Assembly (NCBI GenBank): GCA_030549495.1 | Contig: JAUIRK010000925.1 | Coordinates: 496,001 to 560,000, forward strand | DNA from: Nectonema munidae | Taxonomy: Eukaryota; Nematomorpha; Nectonematoida; Nectonematidae | DNA length: 64,000 nt | Direction of reading: 5' to 3' | Notes under the pieces: generated by a model | Seen by the model: the letters and a program-made list of their open reading frames with translations, nothing else | Told to the model about the DNA's origin: nothing | The model's database searches: none | In this document: positions 33,287 through 46,900 of the stretch, one piece after another | Layout of the letters: every line of letters starts with the position of its first letter | How positions within the stretch are numbered: the stretch's first letter is position 1 | Position numbers and translations under genes: made by a program

Positions 33287-34843
33287 CTAAGTAATTAAAG
33301 CTAGGTTGTACTCATACAAATCACCAATTTTCAGCACTTTAGCATCAAAAAAGAGTGAGCTTGTATGGGATAAGAAATTCGCAAACCTTAATGCTTTCTT
33401 TCGTAGTCTAATTAATAATGTGAGATCATTATGTCCCCACAAGACAAGACAAGACAATAATTTATATAGGATAAAAAATGAGTGATAGAGCAATTTTTTG
33501 ACTTTTAAACTAAAGGCATCCCGGAAAAATTTAAGTATACCAGTAACTCTTGAAAGTTTGTTCACAATACAAGCAAGGTGAGAGCCCCATTTTAGTTAAT
33601 TGTCAATGACAACACCTAGTATTTCAAAAGATTCAGTGCATTTGAACATGAAATTATTGAGTTTAATTTTAGTTTCACTTTACTTGTGAATAGCATCGCT
33701 TGAGATTTATTGAAATTTACTTTCATACTGTTTACGGAACACCAATTTAAAACTCCATATAATTGATCATTAAAGTAATTGACACTGATAGTTTCATCAT
33801 CCAAAGAAAAGGGTGTATTTATTGTAGGATCCATCAGTAAACGTGAAAAAAGTCAGTTTTTCATTAGATAAGTGCAAATCATTTGAAAATATTAAAAAGA
33901 GCAATGGGCCAAAAATAGAACCCCGAGGAACACCTGAAACAACATTTATTTTTTTAGAAAAAGAACTATCAATAACAACCAGTTGTTGACGATCTTTTAA
34001 ATACGACACGATGAGGGATAATGACTGATCTAGAAAACCATACGAACTTAGTTTTTGAATGAGAAGATTATGTGGAGACCGGATTGAAGTTTATCAATAA
34101 TTCATTAATAAAGAGAAACTTATTATTAAAAGAAATTTTTAACCAAACTTGAAATTTGTAAAGCAGATGATTTAAATTGAAGTAATTGATTATTTGTTTA
34201 TATAACGCTTTCTCAAATAACTTCGAGAAGGCGGGTACAATTGATATGGGACGGTAATTTTTAGGGTCAAGGTTATCACCGTTTTTGAAAATGGGAGAAA
34301 CTTTAGAGAACTTAAAAACTTTAGGATAAACTCCGAACTCTAAGCAAGAATTAAACCCTAACACAGCAATGTAGTTGATAGCCAATTTAACATGCTTCAT
34401 AGAAAAACCGTGGATATCCGCGCAATTTTTGTTCTCAAAAGAGTTGACAACTAGTAAAACATCTTGAATTGATATCTTATGAAAATTGAAGTAATGGTTT
34501 TTAGCAAAGCTGAAGGTGAGTGGATTGAAATCTTGAGCATCAATCATAACATTGGTAAATTTATCATTAAATATATTTGAAATATGAGTAGTATACTGAA
34601 TCAAATTTCTTTCATGTTTAATTAATATTTTAGTTTTAGTTGACTTATTCAAAAAATTATTCAATTTTTCCAAACAAGTTTGGGATTATTATTAGCATTC
34701 GAGAAAGAACTTAAATAATACTCATTTTTCAACTTTTTGGACAATTGTTTAACTTTATTTCTGATATACAAGTAGTTTTTCCTTAAATTATCATTTGAAG
34801 ATTTCTTCATTTTCAAAAAAATTTTATTTCTAAGTTTTAACAT
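33287..34843 (-). mobile_element. degenerate LINE reverse transcriptase, - strand copy
   Basis: On the - strand, from 34843 down: the linker (LRNKIFLKMKK, YIRNKVKQ, YYLSSFSN), then RT with KVSPIFKNGDNLDPKNYRPIS and SKLFEKALYKQI (34673-34068). Next come GVPRGSIFGPLLFLIFSNDL (34009-33797), a post-catalytic segment (MKVNFNKSQAM, 33834-33616) and the thumb/C-terminal part (33565-33287). The catalytic motif is FTDG instead of FADD, with a frameshift next to it, so the copy is dead. It is related to the copy at 1-1110. Confidence 0.88.
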
Positions 34844-34849
34844 TTCTAG

Positions 34850-35936
34850 AAATTAAAGAAATTTTAATAATTTTATTTACAAAAGTACAAATAATTAAAG
34901 TTAATTGAAAAGTGAAATTTGGAAGAAACTTTCATGAGTGTAGTCGAAGAGCCAAAGGGAAAAAATTAGAAAGAAGGAACTTTTGAAGGTCAGCATCAAA
35001 GGCCATACTCAGCCGCTTGGAGACATCAACCATGAGCAATGATATTTGTATAAGCAGAACAAATTTAGAAGAGTGCGTTGTAAAAATAATATATTATTTA
35101 ATTTAATTTAGCATTTGTTCTTTATATTTCAATTTAAATACTTTTTTTAATCTAACTAAAAACATTTTAGAACCTTTATTCTTTTGACTGATGAAGAGTT
35201 AAGTCTGTTTTATTCAGAGAAATTCCTTCTTAATTCCTTGATTTTTTTCTAAAATTTTTTTATTTAAATAAGAGGTGTCTATAACAAACTTAAAACTATT
35301 ACAAAGAGTGTTTTTGAACGAGATGAATTTTATAAATACTTTGAAAGAACATGGTTTGAATTGTTTGTGCCAGATAGATGGAATGTATATAAAAGAAAAA
35401 TACGAACTAATAACCACTGTGAAGGGTGACATAATGGATACGTTCTTTTAGATGTTTCTATAATTATTATTTGTTGAAAAAAAATTTTAAGTTTAAAAGG
35501 TTCATTACCTATGGAAAATCCATCTGTATGGGAAGTTTTAGAGTTTTTCAGAAAAGAAGAAATCTGTTACAAGTTAGAAATTTCTTAAATTGAGAAAAAT
35601 ATTTTTGGCAAGAAAAATGTTAATACTAATGAAATAAAGAAAAAAGAACTCCTGGATAAAGCGTATGAAAAGTCAGAAGAATCAAAAAATATTTTGTTCT
35701 TTTTGAAAAAAGTTTCATATCTTATTTCTGATTGTGAAATTACAATTGAAAAAAACGATTTTACATTTGTTGATTTTAAAAAAATTAACATTTTTCATTC
35801 TTTTTCTGTACAAGATATTTTATATTAGATATTATAATTGAGTAAATAAATAAATAACTTTTTTTTTTATTTAATTCAAATTTTTTGTCAAATTTTATAT
35901 TCTACCAAAAGTTATTAGCTTTAATGCAGGGGCGCA
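34850..35936. other. AT-rich intergenic DNA
   Basis: No supported gene. Short frames on either strand are Lys/Phe/Ile-rich without motifs. The first part may be the untranslated 5' part of the LINE to the left, but I cannot show this. Confidence 0.35.
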
Positions 35937-37020
35937 CATCCTCAAAATTATTGGGGGCGAAATTTTTTTGTTGCAATTTTCAAAATTAGTGGTCTGGAAA
36001 TACCACGGGAGACAAAATATTCAAGCCATCCTTTAAAATAGAATGTATTCAGAGCATACCTAAAGTCCTAAATTTATAAGACTACTTTATAATTTTTTTT
36101 TACAAAATTGGTGAATTTAAATACTATACTTCCAGCGAAAATATTTTAATTAAATTTGCATATCGAATATGGTGCGCAGAAAAAATGCTACAATTAAAAA
36201 GTAGGAAAAAATGCCCAAATTTAAAATTTGGAAAAATGCCCCAACACAAAAAATTATTAATTTAAATTAAATTAAAAAAATTTTTTAAAATGATATATCA
36301 AATAAATATTTTTTGTAAAAAAAAACAAAAAGTCAACTTTTCATCTAAAACATTTAAAATTTAATTAAAGTAAACTAAAAAACTCAAATTACGACAATTT
36401 TTTAAATACAAAATTTTTTTTTATAAAATAGCAAATATTTTTGGACTTTGTGTGTATCAGAACACTTTCTAAATATAATTTGTGTTTTAAATGATTTTAA
36501 GAACACATTCCCACAAATCTGCACCTTTGCTATTGTTTTCAAGAACTATAAAGAAAAAAACCCTAGAGATTAAGAAATTTTAGAAATTTAGCCTTTCAAA
36601 AAGGTACCAAATAAAAATATTTATATGATTAAAAAAACCTGTAAATCAAAAATTAGGGGGCATTTTTTCTGGGGGCATTTTTTCAGGGGGCATTTTTACC
36701 TACAACCATCGAATATACACTAGTTTAAAAAAATCCAAAATTGTTAGGGGTGGAATAGGCTTTTCATTTGAAAAATGAAGTAGTCTACTAGGCACATTAC
36801 AGGAATTGATGAAAGGATATTTGATTCATAGAGAAAACAAATAAATACAAGGTACAAAAAGTAAAATAACTTAACATTTTGCAATGATTTGCCTTTTATA
36901 ATAACTTTTAAGGAAAAAAAGTCTATCAGAAAAAGTTATAGAGCTTCAACAAAAACTAAAAATTTTTAGAGCATAACTTAAATTTTTTGAAAACTAATTT
37001 GACATACCTCTACAGCATAC

Positions 37021-37172
37021 TCTATGTGTGGCATGGCAGGTTGGTTGGTATGATGGACTTAGTATGGAAGCCTCTGGATTCGATTCCTCATCGATACGAA
37101 TTTGTTCAGTTTGGCATAAGCGGTACATCAGTGCCTTGTCAATGAAAATACACCCGCTGCACCTTACCTTTT
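37021..37172 (+). mobile_element. tRNA-derived SINE, family A, diverged copy
   Basis: GGCATGGCAGGTTGGTTGG (A-box region), then CTGGATTCGATTCC (B box), then CATAAGCGGTACATCAG and TGAAAATACACCCGCTGCACC with an ACCTTACC-type tail. Motif order matches the copy at 56131-56290. Confidence 0.6.
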
Positions 37173-37314
37173 ACTCAAAATTGAAAAATATGTTACATAA
37201 TTAACATAAGAGAGAAAGGAAACAAAATGAACTAATAAAGCAATTTTCACTATTTTAAAATGGAACCGTCTGTTCTCAGAATAATTTCAAAATAATAGGA
37301 GGCATAAAGAAAGG

Positions 37315-37582
37315 TCGACAGACATTTTGCCCCATAGACAATTTGCCCCCTGGACAAACTGTCTCATAGCCTATTTGTTTCATCCATCTTTGCTTATTAT
37401 ATGTGTAAAATTATTAAAAAATTTTATATTCTTGTTTATTTTATCTCTATTAAATTATTTCAAATTAATCATTTTATTTCTTAATTTTTTAGAATTTTTA
37501 GAATTGTCCATGAGACAAAATGTCTTATGAAAAAACGGGGCGAACTGTCATAGGAAAATAATGGGGCGAAATGTCCGAGGAC
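37315..37582. mobile_element. small TIR element with GACATTTTGCCCC ends
   Basis: The left end TCGACAGACATTTTGCCCC is the inverse of the right end GGGGCGAAATGTCCGAGGA. Inside, CTGTCTCATAG / CATGAGACAAAATGTC and GGGGCGAACTGTCATAGG repeat the theme. The sequence just right of it (37562-37640) is found inverted at 38743-38815, near the right end of the enclosing element. Confidence 0.55.
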
Positions 37583-38084
37583 CAAACTAACATAAATCAA
37601 AGTATACGTGAAAAGAAAATCATTGCGTTTTTTTGAATATTTCTGTCTACAAATAAAATTCTGACAGCGTCATAAATAGATCAAGTACATTTTTAAAAAC
37701 TGAAACATTTTGTTTCGATATTATATTTTTAATATAATCAACAAATTTTCTTTAAAAAAATGATTTTATTAATTATGTACAGTGTTACTTATAAAATTTA
37801 ACAATCGAACATTATAAAAAATATCTCTCCTCAATTAAGCAAATAGAGTATTCTTGCTTTTAAAATGAATATATAGTCAAAATATTCATTCCCAAATAAC
37901 TATTGAAAAAAATTTCTTGACTTGAAAAAATTAAATTTTTCAAATGTAACAAACGTAGTGATAAAGATTAAGTGACTTTTGTTGAAAAAAAATTCTTAGC
38001 GCGAGTCTAACAATATTCATTGATATAAAATTGTAACGATTGAAAACTAATTTAATTTAACTCTAGATACAAATTAGACAGAAG

Positions 38085-38278
38085 CAGTGATATAGCCAAA
38101 AAAAATTGATAGAAAAACAATTTAAAAACAAAAAACTTGCGCAACATTATTTATACTTTCTTTATCCTTTCATTGGAGAAATTTTCAAAAACTGATATCG
38201 CATAAGATGCATGGGGGCACCATGCGGTACAGAGGGGAGTGGGCACGGCCCCTCATGCCCAGCCTAGCTACGTCACTG
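38085..38278. mobile_element. hAT-type MITE
   Basis: Ends CAGTGATATAGC (38085-38096) and GCTACGTCACTG (38267-38278) form an inverted pair with two mismatches. 194 bp, non-coding, with a GC-rich right part (GGGCACGGCCCCTCATGCCC). It is immediately followed by repeated GAGAAGAGAGCTTGAATGA words (38279-38370). Confidence 0.55.
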
Positions 38279-38370
38279 GAGAGAAGAGAGCTGAATGAGA
38301 TAGGAGAGCTTAACAAGAGAAGAGGGCTTGAATGAAAGAAGAGAGCTTGAGTGAATGATTGAGTTTTAGC
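38279..38370. repeat. short minisatellite
   Basis: Four to five imperfect copies of a roughly 20-base unit containing AGAAGAGAGCTTGAATGA. Confidence 0.6.
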
Positions 38371-38667
38371 AGAGAAAAAAACAGAGGAGACATAGAAATA
38401 GAATCACTGTGACAGAAGATGAGAAAATCTAGTGGATCCACCAAAAAATTCAAATTATTTTTGAGCAATCAACATGTGTTTGCTCAAAAATACTATAAAG
38501 AGGAGACACTGTGATAAACATTGCTTTGTTCGATAGAAATTTCAGAGCAGCTCTTGGCATGTGATGTTTGATTGATTCGAAAGTCTCCATTCTTTTATCT
38601 TTTCGAATGATCATGATCATCATACATGTTTTATAAACAAGAAGAAACTCTTACTTATAGAAAATTA

Positions 38668-38735
38668 TTGGGGGGGGGGGGGGGGGCGAAGGTCATTTTC
38701 GCCCCCCCCCCTCCCTCCTGAAAACACATTGGGGG
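38668..38735. repeat. poly(G)/poly(C) hairpin
   Basis: A run of about 18 G followed by CGAAGGTCATTTTCG and a run of C with CTCC. It forms a strong GC hairpin in otherwise AT-rich DNA. TTATTGGGGGCGAAA near the left end of the enclosing element (35950-35965) resembles its start, suggesting a duplicated terminal segment with G-tract expansion. Confidence 0.6.
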
Positions 38736-38845
38736 AAGTTTGAATATTCAAAAAAACGCAATGATTTTCTTTTCTCGTATACTTTGATTTGTTAGTTTGG
38801 TCCTCGGACATTTTCGCCCGCCGGATGTGCGCCCCTGCTCATATA

Positions 38846-41800
38846 ACATATATAAAATATGCATAACTATTCACAAAGTATATTTTTATATTCACACATC
38901 TATTCATAAACACATATTCACGCTTCTCGCAATATGGTTGACTGACTGCGCATACATTGAAAGCAAAGTGGACGCCTTTTTCCAATGGACGTCTTATTCC
39001 TAAAACCTATCTCAGCAAGCAAGACAATCCACGCTTTCATTTTAAGTCATATAATATATCTGAAGAAGTCATAGTGACCGAAATATTATTACTTGTATTT
39101 TGTTTTAAATAAAAGATTTACTCAACGTTTTCAATTTATTTTCAAAATTCCTTATAATTTATTTTTCAAACATTCCCTTCTGAAAATATTTTATTAAAGT
39201 TAGCCACAGAAATTTTAAAGCAGTTTTCAAGTCCTCAGCTTTTTTGGCGACTGTAATTGCTTTTATATATCTCATCATGCTACTCAAAGATTTGATATGA
39301 TGATTAGATTTTTTGTGGCCAGTGAATTAATCTAGAATCCTGAAATTTATAAAGAAAAAGCGCCAAACTACAGAGAAATTTTGAGGATGAGGTACTGGTT
39401 TTATCCGGCTATACAAAAGATGTTGAGAATGCTTGTTCTATAATCTCATATGCAGAAATGCTACATAGGGCCACTCGTCAATAAATTGAAGTGAGTTGTC
39501 TTTCATTCCCAATCATTTCAATTTACTTGTATACAAATAAGCTATTCTTCACAGTTGGAGCACAATTTCGAAAAAGAAAATAAAAGAATTGATTCTATGA
39601 TGAATCCTCTTCCAAATGATGAGTTCTCATATGATAACGAAGATGAAAAGACTCTTCAGAATCAAAAATTTTGGGTTTTAAACACATTCACACCGAGATG
39701 ATGAAATAAAATAAAATTTTCTCACTGGATTGAAAAAAATATTGATTTTATAAAAATGAAAAAAACTAGCATCTCAAAGAAAAGAGTTGAAATAGTGTCA
39801 ATAAAATTTTAAAAGCTTAGATAAATATTGAATTTTAACATAAAAGACATAAAACCATAATTTTCAAGTGAAAATAAATATAAAGTCTGCAGTAAAAGTA
39901 CAAGATCTATTTACCCAAAAAAATTTTTTTACTGAAAACAGTTTTCACTAATAAGATTCTTTGGTAAAAAAATGTTTTCAGTAAAGAGACGACCCCTCAG
40001 ATAATAAGAAACATAGATTTACCTAAGGAACACCTTGGCGTTTTTAGTTGTCAACTTTTTTTCAAGCAAAAAATATTCTTCCTTAACTGGAGCGATGATA
40101 TATAAGGTACACTTTAGAATTGGACCGAAGACGGCTCGATCAAGATTGAAGGTCCAACGCTGTTCACCGAAAATGGACGTAATGTGCTTGCAACGTTGTA
40201 TCGGAACTAGTAATAGTTTGCCAACTCGTTACGCTTATTAAGTTTCTTTAGTTAGTTAGATAGAAATTCATTGACTTTTATAACTCTTACATTATATTCC
40301 TCCACCATTCAACTATTTCAATTTATCTACAACTTCGACATTTTCCCCTTGCCTCTATGCACCGAAATATTGTCAACGGATGTTTTGATCTCTCTATTTG
40401 TCAGTATTCTACCAAGTTTGAATGTGGGCGAAAATAAATATACACCCACAGAAATGTGTAAAAATTCTATATATATTTCAATTTAAATTCTTTTTTAAAA
40501 TTTAACTAAAAACATTTTCGTAATTACAATAAAGTACAAAGATTTGTTCGAAAACCTAAAAAGCTCAATCGAACTTTTAATTGACTAACTAACATAAAAA
40601 TTGATCAGGTTTTCGTAATTGCGATCGAAATATTTTATTCCAGATTTATCAGTTTTCATACCCAATTATGAATGCCAGTAAACCAAAGTTCTTATCAATC
40701 ATTAAAGTGGAGATTTTTGTTTTCAAAATTCATGACAGTCTTATAGAATTATATGAGTGAATCATAATTATGAGAAAGATGTCATACTTTTGCAATAAAG
40801 AAATATTTTATTCTTTAAAATTTAAAAATATCCATATGTGATGACTGAAAAATTATTTTGGTTTAATTAGCTTAAAATATATAAACAAACATCCATAATA
40901 CAGATAGAAAATGTCGGCTATTTTTAATTGCATTTTTCAGCTGGTAAAGAAAATACCTAATTTTAACAATGGCTACACATAGATATCATGTAAGCTTTAT
41001 GTAGAGCACATGTAAGAGATACAATAAAGATAATTACAATTATTATTTTAACACTTCACAGTGATGAGGAAAAAAGGAATGATGAATGCTTGAAAATGCA
41101 TCCATTCATCATCCAACATAAACACTCCTCAGAGGCGATTAACAGTTAAGCGGGTGTTTTATTGATTGTCTCAAAAGAAGTTGTGTTTTATTTATTGCCT
41201 GTGTTGTAAAAAGTTTAAAAATCTTTCGATGAAGCCACCACGTTCACATCAACATCAACGTTATCACTATCCTTAACATAAAAATGAAATGTACTTATTG
41301 GCTTGAAGTAGTAAGTATGCATTTTAGTGCTAAGTTTGAATTTTGTAGAGATTTATCCACAGCTACATATGGTCTTGTTGCGCATATCCTTGTTTCAGTG
41401 TGTAAGTGTATGTGAAGCTTACACATAAATAAATTTGATAAGTGCATTGCCATTTGTTTTCCTCGAGGCTCTCTTTGAGTTATGAGACTTAAAACATCCT
41501 GGTGGTTAGAAGAAACTGATTAAACGTGGAAGAATGATCCAAAGACGCTAGTTGGAAGTCTTTTTAAGTTTCTTTGTTATCTGTAAGTTTTCCATTCTGT
41601 CACATAGATACATTTTAACGATCAAATTTCGAATATTACTTCATACCAAATCAGTTACAATTAAAAAAATATACACATTCTTGTAGAAAAATGCTTAATT
41701 TTAATTTTTGAAATTGCATTAATCCTTTAAATCTGTAAAAACAGGGTATTTCAAGCTATGCCTTATGAAAATGTATTTATATTCATTTCTAAAAACTAAT

Positions 41801-43714
41801 CCACAATCACTAGCCCTTCGATAGGAATGACATTTAAGAAAAGATTTCGAATAATTATAATAATAATTAGTGACTACGCTTAATTAGGGTTGAAAGGTTC
41901 TCTCTTTTCGGTAAAAATTTCTCCAATATTATGCAAGCATTGATTTCTCAATATCTTTAATAAAGTTTAATCAGTGATGAATCTACATAAAAAAACTTAG
42001 AGGAAGTTGATATAGACATATTAGGAGAACGGTTGCATGCTGAATTTTTTTTATAAACTACCTAAATTTGTTTTTTTCCCCAACATCAATTGAATCTGTG
42101 ATAAAAGATTTGAAAAATTCTCTCCATATTTTGCCCATTTTCTTTCTCAACTTTTTTGTGAATTACATCATATTTTTTATTACATAAGACTTCTAAGGTT
42201 AATCTAGACTTCTAGGCTAATGTTGAAAATTTGAGAGGGAGCCAAACTTATTTTCGTCTTCTTTTTTCGCCTAAACTTTTTCTATAAATTTCTCAAATTA
42301 TATTATTATAGGTTAAACGTATTTGAATTAATATTTAACAGTTGTGCCGCATTAATCCTGAATTCCTACAAGATGATTTATTTTAAATAAAAAATGATGA
42401 AAAATTTTCGGTTTTGAAACTAATTTTTAAAAGATTTTAGGCTTTTTCTTTTTGAGCATATTTTCTTTTCAAACATTTTAAATTTTGACAAGAAAGATTA
42501 ATTCATTATCTGATTAGGTATATAAAATTAAAAAAAATGTTAGATATATAACTTATAAATTGAATTTTTACAAAGTTTCATATTTTCTCATTGATAATAA
42601 AATAACTAATTAATCTTAAAGACAAGCACATGAAGCACAAAATTAATTTTGAAACAGATGGCATTAAATCCTGAAAATATTTTAATTGGCAATCACGTAA
42701 AATTGTATACAAGATGAATAAATAAGCTTTCTAATTTGACATAAAATTTACCAACAACTGCAATTCATTTTTCTCATTTTTTTTGAACATTATAAAGAAA
42801 TTACGTGCATTTGCCCATGTGGTTTTTTCCTGGTTTTATTCCTCTGTAAAATTGAAAAGTTTTCACGAACATTTTTAGAATCACACTAGCCACTGGATAT
42901 TAGAGTTAATCTCCTAATTAGGAAGATTCATTTTATGGTTATATTAACCCTAGATTTGAATTCATATATGCTAAATGATCCTTCTTGTAAATTAATTTAC
43001 ATGAAGGTATATCTATGTAGCATAAGTAATCGTCCGCGAGTTGTGAGTGGGATGGAAAAACAAGACAAATCCTGGCTGAACTACATTTCATTTTTATGTT
43101 AAAATGCTTTTAAATGAAGAACTAAAAATTTTTATGCAGCAAGAAATCAAATTACTACGATTTTTAGTCCAAAAAAATGAATGAGAAATACTTTGATCGA
43201 TTTTCGATTGGCAGCTGAAAGCGGTTTTTGCTTGGAAAGAAATTATACTTAACGCCTTCTTTGATTTTATGACATAATATTTAAGGAAAGACAGATTGAT
43301 GAATCGGATTCTTGAATGATTAAAGATGGATACGTAACAAAAAAAGTTATTGATTTTTGTGATTTACTTTTAATGAATTGAAAGTAAAGTAATTAAAGTT
43401 ATTTGATCATTACCAATTTATGGGATTACTTAACAGTTATATAATTAAAAATTATTTTAACTTCTATAATTAACATAATAAATAAACATATATAAAAAGC
43501 AAATTAAAAAGTAATAATCAAAAGTATGCAGACGAATTTAATTTTTAGGCTTTTAAATAAAAATTAGTTTTAAATTCACATTGTTTCTAAGAAGGGAAAA
43601 TTTTTACAAAGTTGGAAAACAAAAAATCGAAACGTAATTAATTGACCTTGAACTTGAAGCGCACAAAAAGGTTTCACCGCATAACTGAGATATGCTTACG
43701 AATTTAGAAAAGAA
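38846..43714. other. AT-rich intergenic DNA upstream of the K+ channel
   Basis: 4.9 kb without a supported gene. 40105-40235 is somewhat less AT-rich and open on + (MIYKVHFRIGPKTARSRLK) but carries no motif that I know. 41080-41130 has ATGCATCCATTCATCATCC words. An in-frame TAA at about 43682 precedes the channel start codon, supporting that ATG as the first one of its exon. Confidence 0.45.
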
Positions 43715-43936
43715 ATGTTTTCTCCCTACATCTTACTTTCGAAATTCAATTCCTCAATCTCTCCGCTACTTCGATTGTTGAAGCCATGTAAAAATCTTTT
43801 ACTGAAGTTGAGTCGAATTGCATTTTCGAGAGCGGGTGTTGTTATTCTTTTGATTCTCTACACCATCTTTGGAGGCTTCCTATTTCAAACTCTTGAAAAG
43901 TCAACGTCATCAAAAACCAAATTACAAATTTTCAAA
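43715..43936 (+). CDS. K2P exon 1: N-terminus and M1
   Basis: 74 codons, donor GTAAGA, phase 0. It encodes a basic N-terminus (LLRLLKPCKNLLLKLSR) and M1, ending LQIFK. Upstream in-frame stop at about 43682. Confidence 0.9.
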
Positions 43937-46900
43937 GTAAGATACTTTTTCTTTCAGTCTTCATTTAGCTTCTTCTACTTAGTTAAAACAAATCGATATC
44001 AATCTAAAAAATCTTTAAACGTTAAAGTTCTTCTCGAATAGGCTTCTTGAGTATACCTCTGTATTTAAAATGAACATTTTTTAGTATAAAAATTTGGAAT
44101 ATTATAAGCCTTGTGTATTCCAATATTGACAGCTAGTGAAAGCAACATTTTTCTTATCTATATAACTTGTTAACTTAAGAATATACAGTAAAATAGAAAA
44201 TATTTTTTATAAATTTAATATATTTTGGAAAAGGTACACCGATTAGAAAAGCAATTATGAAATATAAGTTACAAGTATATATAAATTTATTATTGATTTT
44301 ACCCTAACTCAAAGTTTTTCAACATAGAACATATGGAACCCAGTTATGGTTGGTATGCCAAAAATCATGTGAATGAAAATATTCAAAAGTTTTTTCATAA
44401 GCTTTATTCAAATATCAATTTATCACTATTTTTCATATCAATGTTTTAATGGTCCATTTAAGCACAGTTGGTACGCTTAAAAAATGTATGAATAAAAATA
44501 TCCGAAAGTGTTTTCATTAGCTTGAATCAAACATCAATTTATCTTTAATTTTCATATTTAATGGTCCAAATATGCTCAATAAAATTTAAAACCTGTGATT
44601 GAACAAAATTAAAAATTTTTTTTTTCTAGCTATCAGTATCAAGAAAACAGATGGTAAGGATAGTCACGATCGGGAATCGGATGCAGAAAATCTTGATCAA
44701 AACTCTACATTCCTAGCATAGGCCATCTACCGATATTTAACATTCAACCCAATAATTAAAGATCACATTCATTCTTTGAAACCTTGATTTATAGTAGTCT
44801 TTTTCAATTTTTCTTTCATCATAGTTCAATTGGGAAAACAAAAAATAAAGGAAAATGAAAAAGAATTATGCAAAACTCAAGCCGTTACCGTATGGTGTTT
44901 TCATTAATAAGGCATAATGGCGCCGTTCGTATCGAACTAGGAGGGAAGTAGGCTTGATGCGGGATCGAACCCAATACCTTGAGTTATCGAAACACAGCAT
45001 CTAACTAAGCTTAATCACGCCCCTAGTCAGGATATATTTATCGTTTTAAAATTACCTTGATAGATTTCACAAATTTTATTTCTTTGTCAATTTTTTGAAA
45101 AGCATAAATCAATGCATTAAATTGCCTGTCTGATAATAAAATCAGGCACTCATTTAGAAAATGTCGAAAAATCTTCGATTTCCAGAACTTTGGGTGTGTT
45201 CTGTATAACAAATGTTGAATTTCCTAAATCAATATTCAAATTAGAGTATCGTAATCAATATTATTAGAGAACTAAATGTTCTATTAGTGTTTTCATTTGC
45301 AAGCAACTTTGTTTTGCAGCATAAATAAGCAAGAGGTATTTGTTCATTTTAAATAGCTTAACATTATAAATTCTTTTTGAAAGTTCCTCTGAAATTTAAA
45401 GCAAAACTATCAAATATATTCACTAGACGTAGTAATGGCTAATTCATCGGAATTCTGGAGTCTTAAAAAAAAAGTTGTGTACAACAGGAATGAGGATGTT
45501 AAGAATAATGTTGAGAGTGAGTGAATAAGAATTTTGTTGTAAAAAATATCAAAACTCACAAGTTACCTTCTTTTGCAGGTAGTTTTGAATTTTTATTACT
45601 TCAAGCCCAAAATAACATATTTAATTTGTAATATTTTAGCTATCACTAAAATATAAGTAGTAATATTACTAGTGAATAGTAAAAAAGTAGTAAAGTTTAT
45701 TTTTACTAAATATAAACCTTATTACTATCTAAAAAAAGTTATGCGCAATAATATTGGTCTCCCATCTCACTCTATTTATAAGAACTAGTTTATTTATTTT
45801 TTTGAATGCAAAATCGAAAATAAGAAATTGGTTTAATTTGAAATGAGCAAAAATAAATTTAGGCTAAAGAAGGAATGATAAAGGAAATCCTGAAAGCTGC
45901 TGAAAACATGACAACGAAGAAAGACTTTGAAAAAATCATTCGAATCAAAGTCTCTCACTTCCAAACAATTTTCTTGAAAATCTTGAATGCAGACTACATC
46001 TACAACATTGACAGTTGGAGCTTTTCAAATTCAATCATTTTTTGTTTAACAACCTACACAACAATAGGTATGCTTATACAGTGTACGCTATTTTAAAGCA
46101 TTCCTTCTTTTTACTTGACAAATTATAAAATGTTCAAGACAAATTTACGTGTCTTAGAGTAATATTTATCAATTGATTTCTCTGGCATTTGATCATAAAA
46201 AAGACTCCCACCGAACACTGATGAGTTACGTTAAGTGTGAAAACAATTTCGTATTTTTATCTTTACTTTTTCGAAATAAAATCATTGTGTTATAAAATGC
46301 AAATAAATAAATCAAATATTTAACTATATATTTGTATAATGTCGGAAAAAGAGTTTGTTTAAGTTATTTTTCTCGGCTATTTATTTTCCAGTTACGTCGA
46401 ACATTTTTTCAATTCGCTTATACCCTTTTACTATTTGGGTGGACCCTTTAAAAATCTGTGGTACTTACTAAGATTTCTTCTCATTTTTCCACTTTCTCTT
46501 TCTTATAAATTTATTTTTTTTATGGTAAACTTTTCTATACTTTTTTCTGCTCTGAATAAAATCCTTACATTTTTTGGACTGGTCATTTTCATTTTTTAAT
46601 TTTAAATTCTGTTTGACATGCACTTCTGAACCAAAAAACTCGGAGAAAAGAACATTAAAACACTCTTTTTTAATATAAGCTTCATCTTTATTTCTAAAAA
46701 ATACGAAGTTTATACTTATAGTTAGAAAAATCATATTAATTTATTTTAAAAAACAAAATATTGAAAAAAAATTATCATTCCAGCAAATACATCCTCAGTT
46801 GTAAAAATTTCTAAATGTTTAATACTACACGTGAGAAAAATGATTCTGAGAGCTGGTAGTGTATTTCTTGTCTCTATCAAGAGCTTAATAACTTGAGATA

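Larger units (their letters stand above)
35937..38837. mobile_element. hAT-like composite non-coding element
   Basis: The left end CAGGGGCGCACATCC (35937-35951) and right end GGATGTGCGCCCCTG (38823-38837) are perfect 15-base inverted repeats, of the hAT/MITE type starting CAGGGGCG. The 2.9-kb interior has no transposase frame. It holds a SINE (37021-37172), an inner MITE (37315-37582), a second hAT-type MITE (38085-38278), a GAGAAGAGAGCTTGA minisatellite and a poly(G)/poly(C) hairpin. A conserved 8-bp duplication is not evident (CTTTAATG versus CTCATATA). Confidence 0.6.
43937..45862 (+). other. K2P intron 1
   Basis: GTAAGA to ATAAATTTAG. It contains two SINE copies (44655-44735 and 44886-45025, both in antisense orientation to the gene) and AT-rich DNA. 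Two similar segments near 44340-44430 and 44460-44560 (AAGTTTTTTCATAAGCTT..CAAATATCAATTTATC) form a diverged direct repeat. Confidence 0.6.
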
